44,920 bases of DNA from Chara braunii (Eukaryota > Streptophyta > Charophyceae > Charales > Characeae), in the NCBI GenBank assembly GCA_003427395.1, contig BFEA01000087.1:2502735-2547654 (forward strand), in the 5' to 3' direction. The notes under the pieces were generated by a model, which saw only the letters and a program-made list of their open reading frames with translations, ran no database searches and was not told the DNA's origin. Shown piece by piece: positions 1-9,435 of this stretch (its first letter is position 1; each line of letters starts with the position of its first letter). The position numbers were made by a program, and so were the translations under genes.

Positions 1-33
1 ATAGAAGCAGATCGCGCTGTTTTTTTTTTTTTT
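1..33. repeat. 33-bp direct repeat, copy 1
   Basis: ATAGAAGCAGATCGCGCTG followed by 14 T. The identical 33 bases recur at 3977-4009. The window begins exactly on this repeat. A T-run directly after CGCTG also occurs at 15398-15417 after a different sequence, so this may be one edge of a dispersed element family, but I see no other diagnostic feature. Confidence 0.7.
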
Positions 34-1227
34 GGGTGTTCGACGTTTTGGAAGAGAGGGGGGGGGGGGGGGGGGGAGGGGGAAGAGAGGAAACAGAAAA
101 GATTTGTAATAACCGCTACGTAACCACGCTTACAACAGAATAATAAGAAATTGCCGTCAATATTGAAAATGATATAGCAATTGTGGGGACCAAGATTACA
201 GCTGAAGCAGGTGGTAAAGTGACGACCCAGTTAGTTCTGAGGAATTTCAATGAAATCTGGAAGGACGGCGCACTTACCTTTAGGACTATTCAGGACTTCG
301 CTTCCTACTCCACCGTCTAACAGAAGAAAGCACTTATTACGAGCTGTTTACATAGACTCTACCAAATGACCTCGGAGGTCGAACTAACGGGACTGGGACT
401 TCTGACGCTGAAACGACTCCTACGACTGCAAGACTACCCAGGAAGTACTTCGACGAATGCCTGGGTAAATTCATCCGAAAAAGAGCGCCGTCCTGGGATA
501 AATGGGGTAAGAAGTTCTGCGGATGGTAATTGCCTTTCTGCTTTCTGCAGATGATCGTACTTTCAGATCGACTGGAACCAGTATTTTGTCTTGTAGGATT
601 CGGACTGGATTTAGATCTTTGCTGTATCTGTCTCAGAAAACGTTCTTAGATTTGCTTTACTGTAGGTCTGTGTTTTTTTCCGTGTGCCTGAATTTCTAAG
701 GCCTAATATGAGAAGTTTGTTTTCGACTCTAGAACTTAGGATTTTTTACCTTTTCGGCTACGTACGGCCCTGCGGATAGAAAATCGTTTTTTACAAGTAT
801 ACGGTGGTCTGAATCTGATTCTGACTTCTAGAGCGCAGAGTTACCGCGCCCCTTCTGAATTTCCTTCGGCATCTACGTTCACTTCGTCATCTAAGTGAAG
901 CAGCAGCTTGAAGCCAGGGTAGAAACTCCGTAACCTACTATTTAAGAGATAGGGTTTACCTCTCTGTTACCTCGGGATGTCATCCCGTCTTGATGAGGCT
1001 AGATCTGGCTCTAGCCGAAACCGGTCGAGGGCAGCCAGACAGCCATCGCCAGGGAAGCCTGGTTATGGCTTTTCGAAGAGCTCTTGGATTTCACTCATAC
1101 TTTCTTAAGAGTTTATTAATTCCGAGTTTTCACATATTCTGGCGGGTTGGTTTACAGCACGCCTACGTGTCGCGTTATGCTGATCTCAGTTTAACTGATG
1201 ATTAGCCTCGCTCTTCCCAATCCCAAT
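34..1227. other. No gene seen; short hairpins near 878-1016
   Basis: A long G run sits at 58-76. Reading frames are short and without recognisable motifs. Three perfect stem-loops are visible: TTCACTT/AAGTGAA (878-899), CGGGAT/ATCCCG around GTC (973-987) and GGCTAGA/TCTAGCC (997-1016). They are like the hairpin clusters elsewhere in the window. No promoter element could be assigned to the U2-like sequence that follows; the plant snRNA upstream element (RTCCCACATCG) was looked for and not found. Confidence 0.4.
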
Positions 1228-1292
1228 ATACCTTTCTCCGCCTTTTGGCTAAGATCAAGTGCAGCATCTGTTCTGATCAGTTTAATATCTGA
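1228..1292 (+). pseudogene. U2 snRNA 5'-end pseudogene (plant type)
   Basis: The segment starts ATACCTTTCTC, the 5' end typical of plant U2, and carries CCTTTTGGCTAAGATCAAGT and CAGTTTAATATCTGA, the conserved stem I and stem II region of the spliceosomal U2 RNA that pairs with the intron branch site. Similarity stops at 1292, so stems III-IV and the Sm site are missing. The branch-site recognition sequence GTAGTA reads GCAGCA here (two T-to-C changes), and stem I has CTCCGCC where CTCGGCC is usual. No plant USE or TATA element at the expected spacing was seen upstream. A 5'-only retropseudogene is the best reading; a diverged functional variant is unlikely. Confidence 0.8.
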
Positions 1293-1380
1293 AAACTGAC
1301 CAGGTTAGTTCCAGCAGTAGCACGTAGTAGGTAGTAGCTAGTGGTAGCATGGTTACCTAGTCATTAGATTCTCTTGACAG

Positions 1381-1409
1381 TTCTTTTCTTTTCTTTTCTT
1401 TTCTTTTTT
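1381..1409. repeat. (TTTTC)n microsatellite
   Basis: About five units of TTTTC ending in a T run. Confidence 0.85.
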
Positions 1410-1747
1410 ACAAGAAGAGAAATATCCTCTTGACAGTTCCAGTTGAATCAAAGTACTTTCTTCGGATGTGACGAAAAGAGTGGTGAGATTAACTCAGGGC
1501 GTACTCACATTACCACTATCTCAAATGCACCTGACCGCATTTACGGCCAGACTTGTATGCATCTGGCCACAATTCCGTCCAGAAACAAGAAAAATAGTGC
1601 TACTGTGAGTATGCCCTCAGGATTGATAATTCCTCAATAGTCTGGAAAGTCGGTAGCATCGACTTTCAGCAGGCAAGAGCCTGTAAGCTCAATTGGCTAT
1701 GCTGTCAGTACCCTGGGTAAAATTATTTTTATTTTTTATTTTTTTCA

Positions 1748-1835
1748 GGCGGGGGAACCGGGTAGAATTGCGAGGTGTCCGGCCTCGAATTGTTATTTCT
1801 GGTGAACCGGAGAAAAGAAAAAAAAAAAATGGACA
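1748..1835 (+). mobile_element. LINE/SINE 3'-tail fragment, copy 1
   Basis: Contains CCGGGTAGAATTGCGAGGTG and GTCCGGCCTCGA followed by an A-rich end. The same core is at 16027-16159, at 18415-18537 (downstream of a LINE ORF2 remnant) and inverted at 8247-8292. The shared tail and poly(A) indicate retroposed copies. This copy is short and diverged. Confidence 0.55.
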
Positions 1836-1927
1836 AAAAAAAAAACAAACAAAAAAGAACTACGAACATGAACATCAAGCTCAATCGCGCGCATTTCCCA
1901 AGCGCGCGCGTTTTGGTGGTAACCCAC

Positions 1928-2099
1928 CAGGGGCGAGGTCCCACTAGCAAAGAGGATTTGATTGAACGCCTGAATCTGGCTGCGTTTGTGGACAAGTGCA
2001 GAAAATCGAGATTGAACTCCTTTTCTGCATCTCTGCCTAAAACACGCCCAGATTCAGGATCTTAACCCAATCCCCGTTGCTAGTGGGACCATGCTCCAG
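1928..2099. mobile_element. Small inverted-repeat element (MITE-1), copy 1
   Basis: The termini GGTCCCACTAGCAA and TTGCTAGTGGGACC are perfect inverted repeats at 1937-1950 and 2077-2090. The inverted similarity continues inward through CCTGAATCTGG/CCAGATTCAGG and GTGCAGAAAA/TTTTCTGCAT, so the whole element can fold on itself. Weaker complementarity continues outward (CCAGGGGC against GCTCCAGC). A second copy lies at 19272-19420. No transposase is encoded and no clear target-site duplication was found, so the superfamily is undetermined. Confidence 0.75.
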
Positions 2100-2436
2100 C
2101 ACTATTGCGTTCTCGTGAGAGGGAACACCCAGTCTTAGAAAAAGATAAGAAAAAACGAAAACGGATTCTGCGACCCCTTGCTCCCCCTCGTCCACTATTT
2201 GTCACCCTGTTCATACTGCAACCGCGCGCGTCGAACAGATTGCGGTCAGTCTTATCTACGAACTTACAGTTGGACCTTACTTCACGGCTCCAGCCCCCAT
2301 CGCTCAGAAATAGCCCCCTCCTTTTCTTCCCTCAAGAATTCATACGTTCATTTACAGTATCAGGATCTTTTGCTTTCCCGTTGAAGTTCTTCCGATCCGT
2401 TCTTTTACTACGGCGATATGAGCTCAATGAAGTTCG

Positions 2437-2466
2437 CTCTTCTTCTTCTTCTTCTTCTTCTTCTTC
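2437..2466. repeat. (TTC)n microsatellite
   Basis: About ten TTC units. Confidence 0.9.
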
Positions 2467-2951
2467 AGCCCCCATGACTGAGAAATATCCCTACCTTTTT
2501 TCACACAAGAATTGAGACCTTCATTTGCAGTGTTAGGATCTTTTGCTTTCCCGTTAAAGCTTCACAATACACGAAGAAGTGTCCTCACACGAAGAAGTGT
2601 CCTTAACTCTCAAGTATGCGACGTGCTTGGTTTCGCGGTCCAAGTCCGTCGATTTAGGCTCCTTCGATTTAACTCTGCCGTTAGGTGCGAAGTGTGGTAG
2701 GTGCTACGAGCCCTCTGCCCCATTCGAAAAGAGATTCGAATGGTTCACCGGTTCCACCGTATGCTCTCTGGGTTGAATTGAGTACGCAGTGCGCTTCTGA
2801 TGCTGTTGCCATACGACGGCCATAAGATCACTGAAATTCGCTCTTATTCTTCTTCGCGTTTCATGCTGAGAACTGTACATGCGGAGAAATAATGTACATC
2901 CGTTGATGCTACCATAGTACGAGAAGCACTTTTTCGCCACTGTTTTCACAA

Positions 2952-3038
2952 TTCTTCTTCTTCTTCTTCTTCTTCTTCGTCGTCGTCGTCGTCGTCGTCG
3001 TGTCGTCGTCGTCGTCGTCGTCGTGTCGTCGTCGTCGT

Positions 3039-3070
<32 letters not shown>

Positions 3071-3080
3071 GGTGGTGGTG
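2952..3080. repeat. Compound trinucleotide repeat TTC-GTC-GTG
   Basis: A run of TTC changes into a long interrupted GTC run and then into GTG. Single-base slips (GTGTCGTC) interrupt the array, as expected from replication slippage. Poly-arginine or poly-threonine reading frames over it are by-products. Confidence 0.9.
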
Positions 3081-3302
3081 GTGTCTTCGTCATCGTCGTC
3101 TCCTCGTCGTCGTTTCTAAGGTGAGGAGGAGACAAGGAACCCAGGAAGAATGATGAGGAGGTAGCGGCAGAGGACGAGACGAAAAGGAAAAGCACGAAGA
3201 GTTTGTAGAGAGAAAAAAAAGCAAAATGGAGGTCCACCCTCGTATTCTCTTTTTTCTCCTGGTATTTCCTTGTCGTTCTAATTGAGCAGGACTAGTTTAA
3301 TA

Positions 3303-3345
3303 CGAAGGAGGAGGAGGAGGAGGAGGAGGAAGAGGAAGAGTGGAA
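3303..3345. repeat. Purine-rich (GGA)n tract
   Basis: A run of GGA units followed by AGGAAGAGG. It lies in a strongly purine/pyrimidine-biased stretch extending to about 3560 that holds no recognisable gene. Confidence 0.8.
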
Positions 3346-3752
3346 GATAAAAAGGAGCCCCTTCTTCTCTCCTCACTACCTTTCTCCCTCTTCTCACTCC
3401 GCTCCTCTTCTAGGATCTCCTCGTTGGATCATGGTGGTTAGCAGGACAACGACGAGGAGGACTACAACGATGAGAGAAGAAGACGGAAGAAGCGGATCAT
3501 CTCCTCTCTTCTCTTTCCCCCCTCTTCTACGATCTCGTCCTCGTTCCTACGAGCAGAGGGAGAGAGGATGTTGGCGGTGAGGAGGAGCAAACTGCCGTGG
3601 CCATACCTTTCGTCTTACGGATCGCACGAATTTCACTATTGTACCGGTAAAACAGAACAATAAGTTCCCACAAAATCACACAAAGTGCTTAACAGGAACC
3701 CCCACTTTTCTGCCCATAGGTTAACCCCCTCGCCGCCCACCACCACCCCTAC

Positions 3753-3932
3753 CTCGACGGCCTTGAGAAAAGTTGGGATATCATACTTCAGTCATCTGAT
3801 CAGCCCCAGGTAACTTCACAGTTATTTTCAGTCATCTGATTCCATCGGGATTCGAACTCGGATCTGTATTTCAGAGAGTTCAAGGGAGTAGTGGTCATCT
3901 GATTCCATCGGGATTCCAACTGACCTACGCCA
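3753..3932 (-). mobile_element. tRNA-derived SINE, copy 1
   Basis: On the minus strand an A-box-like GGCGTAGGTCAGTTGG (about 3916-3931) is followed by a canonical B box GAGTTCGAATCCC (3847-3859). These are the internal RNA polymerase III promoter boxes of a tRNA-derived head. The 3' side ends in CTCAAGGCCGTCGAGG, shared with the SINE tails near 5600, 5870 and 7860. A 19-base segment (CATCTGATTCCATCGGGAT) appears at both 3834 and 3897, so this copy has an internal duplication. Confidence 0.65.
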
Positions 3933-3976
3933 GCTGTGTTGTGGTCTGATTCTCGTTCCGCAGGGAAAGTGCTCCT

Positions 3977-4009
3977 ATAGAAGCAGATCGCGCTGTTTTT
4001 TTTTTTTTT
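3977..4009. repeat. 33-bp direct repeat, copy 2
   Basis: Identical to bases 1-33, including the 14-T tail. Confidence 0.7.
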
Positions 4010-4039
4010 GTTTTTTTTTGATCCGCAAGATACGTCCTT

Positions 4040-4126
4040 TTCTTTTTTTTGTCCAAGCCGAAAACAACCAGGTTGCGTTTGGGTGTGCAGCCCCTCTTTT
4101 TTTTTTTCTTTTTTTTTCTTTTTTTT

Positions 4127-4181
<55 letters not shown>

Positions 4182-4186
4182 CTTTT
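4040..4186. repeat. T-rich low-complexity tract
   Basis: Long T runs interrupted by single C, including one of about 45 T. Poly-lysine and poly-phenylalanine reading frames across it are artefacts of composition. Further T runs of about 20 are at 4418-4440 and 4571-4593. Confidence 0.9.
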
Positions 4187-5575
4187 TTAGCCCAGTAATG
4201 GTATTTATTGTCACAACCCCCCATATGTCAGGATTGGGTAATTTATGCGCCTGTTGCCTTCCTTGGATGTGGTCGGGTTTAACTCGTCACCTGCGGAATA
4301 ATCATTGTGTACTTTAACCCAAAATCCTCGATGCAGAAATATCGAGGAAAATCCTCGAAGTGAATTTGTGCCGCACAACCCAAAATACTTAAAAGATAAG
4401 CACGAAAATGGTCACCTTTTTTTTTTTTTTTTTTTTTTTTACAACGCATATCTTCACCGTTTTAACCTATTTTAACAATTACCCTTGAACGACACCTACT
4501 ACTGTCTTATTCAACTTTGATCATTACCGTCCACATTATGGTTCTCGATATTTCTACGTTTTGATTAGCGTTTTTTTTTTTTTTTTTTTTTTTCCCAAAT
4601 CACTTTGCCTCAACGTCACGGATTATTCTCGGACCACCTGTTTCTTCTACCTGATAGTGTTGCCGGCACCAATTGACTGATAAATTAATAATAACCATAG
4701 AAATAGTAAAAGACGTTTAAGACTGAATCTGACCGCGATTACGACCCGGATCATCCGAAAAAAGTCCGACGTCATGTGTCGCCTGGTATGCATCGTTCTC
4801 GCGACCGCTACAAACAGTCATCGATCGTGACCGAGGAAAAAAATTCGTTATTTTGTTTTTTTTTTTGTTTTCGCCTCATCTTCTCATTAAATCAAAAAAA
4901 AAAAAAGCAATCATCAAATCGAATTGCAATTCCTTTTTTTTTTTTTCGGGCGGGAAGGGGGGTGGGGAAGGACTTCAAGTTTTATTACGGACTGCAACTC
5001 CTTTTGGATAGCACAGCACTCGTACTCTGCGCACTGCTCAGAAATATCTTTCAAAAATGTAAATAATAATTCAATAAAAATCAATGTATAATATGTATGC
5101 TGCAGTATGCAGTCTGTCACAGCCCCTTTTCTTTGACCCTCTTCTCCCTCTCTGCCTACGGTTCACCGCGCATTTCGTTTTTTGTATTTTTAAAACTAAT
5201 CAGAACAGATACTACGCTTGATTGATCTTTCCCAAAACGTCGTTCCTTAAATGCGATATGGTTGTTCGTAAAATAAAGAAAGGGATTCCGAGGCAGCAGT
5301 TCCCAATGCTATGTACTCCCCCTCGTCCCAATCAAATTTATTATAGAGGCTATCTTCTTTTCAAATTCTTCTTTATTCTCTAAATAGTAAATAGTTCTAT
5401 AATATTTAATTAAATAAAGAATCTAATTGAATTCACAATAAAAATGATATTGTTAAATTACCCCCTACCCGACTATATCTCGTCCGTGGACACCGGATCT
5501 TCAGGAGCCGTTACCGGTAATTTCCCGGTAGCGCTACCGTTACGGCTACCGTTACCGCTTCTTCTGCCTTTACCT
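4187..5575. other. AT-rich intergenic DNA, no gene recognised
   Basis: Several homopolymer runs (about 4418, 4571, 4859, 4895, 4935) and AT-rich sequence. Reading frames are short and without family motifs. I see no repeat unit or structured element that I can support. Confidence 0.45.
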
Positions 5576-5625
5576 TTTTTTTTTTTAAATTCAATAAGGG
5601 CGACGGCCTTGAGCCACCTCTTCGG
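5576..5625 (-). mobile_element. SINE 3' end, truncated
   Basis: On the minus strand CTCAAGGCCGTCGCCCTT is followed by a short A-rich tail. It is the same 3' end as the SINE at 5849-6012. No tRNA-like head follows, so this copy is 5'-truncated. Confidence 0.55.
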
Positions 5626-5707
5626 CGCCCTTGATTATGTCGACTGCCCATATCGCTGCAAGGTTATGATCCGCTGGCATGGGACGGATCATAGCCTTCT
5701 TCCCCCG

Positions 5708-5787
5708 AATACAACTAACGGCCAGTTTCGCTGAATCTAGACTGAAAGATGAGCCAAATTAGGCTATAATGACCGTACGCTCTATTC
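5708..5787. mobile_element. Foldback element (MITE-2), copy 1
   Basis: CCCCGAATACAAC, then a central GAATCTAGACT, then GGCTATAATGACCGTACG. It matches the copies at 15644-15731 and 16198-16276. This is the most diverged of the three; its inverted ends are partly lost. Confidence 0.55.
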
Positions 5788-5848
5788 CGGCAAAATACGG
5801 AAGACGTCCAGCTTCTTGTTGGATTGTGTTTCAAGTTTCATAAAAACG

Positions 5849-6012
5849 TTTTTTTTTTTTTTAAAGGGCGACGGCGTTGTGACATCATCATCGAACTGAA
5901 AGACCCAAGGTAGTTCAGAATTTGAGTATTTTGCTCATCTGCTTCCAGTGGAGCTCGAGCTCAGGTCTGTATTTCAACAGTTCAGGGCGTGTACCAACTG
6001 AGCTAGGCCATT
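5849..6012 (-). mobile_element. tRNA-derived SINE, copy 2
   Basis: On the minus strand the head carries TAGCTCAGTTGGTA (5992-6005), a textbook A box, and GAGCTCGAGCTCC (about 5950-5962), a degenerate B box at a tRNA-like distance. The body includes AGCAGATGAGCAAAATACTC and the element ends CGCCGTCGCCCTTTAA plus a 14-base poly(A). Length is about 160 bp. Such elements are transcribed by RNA polymerase III and moved by LINE enzymes. Confidence 0.8.
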
Positions 6013-6701
6013 CGATAAAAAAACGTTTTCCTATTATCGGCCCCTCGATCGTTTTCTATCTCCACGAATCGTATTCCGTAGAGACAAATTCATTCCTAAT
6101 TTCCTCAAGTATTTCCTATTTGGGAAACAATCGAGACGCTTGTGTATTTAACTGGTTAAGTATACATAATTCCGCCAGTGATGAGTTAACCCGGCCGGCG
6201 TACCCATATGCCGGAAAAATCCGTGTGACTGTCTGACGATCAAAAAAAAATTAAAAAAAAAAAGACGCTTGTGTATTTCTGAATAAATTCCACGACTCAT
6301 CGATCTCGGAAATTACGTCGTCTACCTCGGGATCCCAACAGTCCACTCTCGGATTTCAACCTCATCGACCATCGAAAAAAGTTTCACTTCCATAAACACG
6401 AAAAACGGAGAATTTCCTTTTTTTTCCCCCTTTTTCTTTCGTCAATTGCGTAAGAAATAAATATTCAAACATTTATATATACCCCCCAAAGGATGTCATT
6501 ACTCTAAACCTCCCCAATCAGCGAAACCTCGTGTTAAACTTATCGGACATTACTCTCTTTTTCCTCTTTGCGCGCTTTTAAACTCTTCCAATCAGACAAA
6601 AAAAACAGATGTGAATTTGGAATTTCACAAACGGGATGAAACGCCTCAAGAACACTCTCCACACCGTGAGGGCAATCAACGCACCTGGTCGTCTTGCCCA
6701 C

Positions 6702-6705
<4 letters not shown>
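6013..6705. other. No gene recognised
   Basis: Mixed AT-rich sequence with short A and T runs near 6240, 6254 and 6417. No structured element or coding signal that I can support. Confidence 0.4.

Positions 6706-6779
<74 letters not shown>
6706..6779. repeat. (CT)n microsatellite 1
   Basis: About 37 CT units. The tract is flanked by an 11-base direct repeat, CCGTGAGGGCA, at about 6664 and 6784. Confidence 0.95.
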
Positions 6780-6781
<2 letters not shown>

Positions 6782-6966
6782 CCCGTGAGGGCACGCGGCT
6801 CTAGCGCAACTGCGGGCTACGAGGACCGGATGATCATAGCGCGCACATGATTATCGCCGCACAAGATGAAGATGTCACACAGGACGTGGCGCGCAGCGGA
6901 TATCCCACAGGCAATGTCGCACAGATGATGCGCGCATTCAAACCGGTTCATTCGTCTGACATCCAT

Positions 6967-6968
<2 letters not shown>

Positions 6969-7041
<73 letters not shown>

Positions 7042-7055
7042 TGTGTGCGTGTGTG
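6969..7055. repeat. (CT)n then (GT)n microsatellite
   Basis: About 35 CT units followed by a short GT run. Confidence 0.95.
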
Positions 7056-7636
7056 AATGTTGTGGAATCGCTAAAAGTAACCACACAAACAAGAGCGACT
7101 GAGACAAACTGTTTCATTTCATCTACACTTCACCAAGCGATCGAATCTGGAAACGAGGCACGAAATCTGCGAGTGCGCGCGAGGCACAAAAGCTGGGAAC
7201 GACCGCGAGGCTGTGGGTCACAGGCACGCGCTCAGAGGAGCACCGGAGGGTAGCCGGTCGAAACGCGTCGGGAAATGTACGCGTTAGTCTGCGTACAGAA
7301 GACACGTGGATATGTACTGTTTCCATCGGAAAGCACGTGTCCGCCTTTGCTTGTTTCTATATCAGGGACGGCCTATGTCTCAGCGCCCGTGTATCTGTTC
7401 CCGTTTGGTCAGAATCCCTCAGGAAAAAGGCGGACAAAAAAGAAAAGAGCGAGTAGCCTGCTTCGTCGAACCTCCGCGGACTCACCTCGACTCTCCGCTC
7501 CTTGTTCACACATCTTTCTCCACCATGCATCCTCTCTTTTCCAGTCTATACTTCGCCGACGAACGCTCTGCGCCGCACCGTCTGTCGCTATCACTCGCTG
7601 CCCCGCCGAGTACGCTCCATGCGATCTACGTCTTCC
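7056..7636. other. GC-richer sequence, no gene recognised
   Basis: A plus-strand reading frame of 258 codons runs through 7275-8051, but it crosses a SINE tail, a poly(A) run and a perfect tandem duplication, and shows no family motif. I do not call it a gene. Confidence 0.4.
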
Positions 7637-7876
7637 CGCCTCCCCAGCATACTTTCCCATCGACTTGCTGGCGGCCGATACCGTTAAAAAACACACGTTG
7701 ACCCGAAAAAAAGTGCACCCGATGATAATACCTCAAGGCCATCGCCCTTTATTAAACGCCTCCCCAGCATACTTTCCCATCGACTTGCTGGCGGCCGATA
7801 CCGTTAAAAAACACACGTTGACCCGAAAAAAAGTGCACCCGATGATAATACCTCAAGGCCATCGCCCTTTATTAAA
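7637..7876 (+). repeat. Perfect 120-bp tandem duplication
   Basis: Copies 7637-7756 and 7757-7876 are identical over 120 bases. Each ends CTCAAGGCCATCGCCCTT + TATTAAA, the 3' end of the SINE family, and the second continues into 24 A (7874-7897). No sequence difference between copies means the duplication is very recent or an assembly error. The unit is a multiple of three, so a reading frame stays open through it by chance. Confidence 0.9.
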
Positions 7877-8246
7877 AAAAAAAAAAAAAAAAAAAAAGTG
7901 CACCTCCCCTTTTATGTCTCCCGACAACGGCTGGGCCGTTACTGTTCATCACTATAGGAGTACCGGCAACGGCTGGGCCCAGAATGTCTTTGAATGGTCC
8001 TACGGGGGGGACCATGGCCCGCTTGCCCAGTGCCCAGGGGTCAACAGATAAACCAGGGGCTACGATAGGGCCCACTAGGCAGGAGGGAGGTTCCACTAGT
8101 AGTCTGTAGTCTGTAGGTTCCACTAGTAGCCATGTATTTGGGTAAGTGTATAGGGTGTGCAGTGTGACCGCCAGGCACCGTGGATTCGGCCAGAAATCAC
8201 CTGTGACGTGTTTTCGTGAACTAAGTGGGGGGAAAGGATGGTGTTT

Positions 8247-8292
8247 CTTTTTTTTTTAAATAACAGGCCCGGGACCTCACAATTCTACCCGG
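8247..8292 (-). mobile_element. LINE/SINE 3'-tail fragment, copy 2
   Basis: On the minus strand CCGGGTAGAATTGTGAGG then TCCCGGGCCTGTTATTT and an A run. It matches the tails at 16027-16159 and 18415-18537. Confidence 0.55.
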
Positions 8293-9435
8293 AAAAATTT
8301 TAAGAAAACAATTCTACCCCGATTATTGACAGCATCAGCCAGCTTACAGGCGTTTGCCTGCCGAAAGTAATCAACTTCCCAGATCTCTGAGGAAAAATCC
8401 ATTTCTCACATGAAGTAGCACTAGCTACCAAAAACCTCACAGATTTCCAAACATTACTGTAACAGAAGGCTTCTCCTCTTCAGTTCTGGCACAGCTTTCT
8501 GCTCCTGCTGCATCCGGCACTTGAAAGGGGCAGTATGAGCGGGGCGTAAAAGAAAACGGGGACAAAACAGACCCCTTGTAGCAGCGGAGTTTCCACGTGG
8601 GTTGCAGCGCGTTTCGTTTTGTTGGGTGGGTGGTGGGGGGGGCACCAAAAGGTGGCCGTTTGGGCGGACAGTTCAGAAAAGAGTGCAGCGCGACGCACCG
8701 CGAGCATATCCTACCGACACGGGAAAAAAAAAAAAAAAAAACCCTTCTCATTTGCAACAGGGGACAGCCTGGCTGTCTTCGATCTTCCCTCAATCTTTTT
8801 CAGTGGCGATCATTCCCTGGCCGCCACGACACCAAACGTTTCTACTTGCTTCCTAAGCTGGCGCCACCCCCTGCACGTGCGGAAAGCGGTGGGATCGGGC
8901 TAAACACTACTTTTTACTTACCGTACGTAGTGTGGGATCAGACTGTAAGTTCCTCAGTAATAAAACGGCGAGGAGGCATGTGGCTATTTTCGCAGGGAAG
9001 ATGGAATCTGAGAGAAGAGGGAGACGGGCGGTGCGGCCGTGCTGCGGTAACCTTAGCGCTAATTCCTCACGGCGCTAATCCCACACATGGTTAGTGTGTG
9101 TACGGAAATTAGCAATCAGGGACACCCTGCCCGGTTCAAAGGGCCAATGGCGATGGCGTCAACACCTGAGTAGGGATGCAGATTCGTCACTACTCAGCTG
9201 TGATAACTATCCTTTGGCTTCCCATCGGGAACTCTGAATGATAGGAGAGGAGGCGACAACAACCGGAGGTTTACGTAGCAGGACTTTACCTGGCGCTAAC
9301 TACATGCGGACAGCTCAACCATGAGGCAAAGGGGTAATCTCTCACCATCGTAAGCTGGCCTTTCCCACTCGAAGTAGAGTGTGAAGTAGGCAAGATCGGC
9401 TAACTCATATAACAGATAGGGAGGTTTTTATCTGT
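8293..9435. other. No gene recognised; possible LINE upstream region
   Basis: No motif-bearing reading frame. There is an A run at 8726-8741. The 300 bases before 9436 are of even composition and lead into the LINE ORF1 remnant, so they could be its 5' untranslated region, but no start site can be fixed. Confidence 0.35.

Noticed and set aside
3925-4317. Poly-lysine or poly-phenylalanine reading frames
   Set aside because: Translation of homopolymer T/A runs.
6540-7107. Arg-Glu and Ser-Leu repeat proteins
   Set aside because: Translation of (CT)n microsatellites; the same applies at 14852, 16816 and 36204.
7275-8051. 258-codon plus-strand reading frame
   Set aside because: It stays open because of a 120-bp in-frame duplication and an A run. 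It covers a SINE tail and has no family motif.
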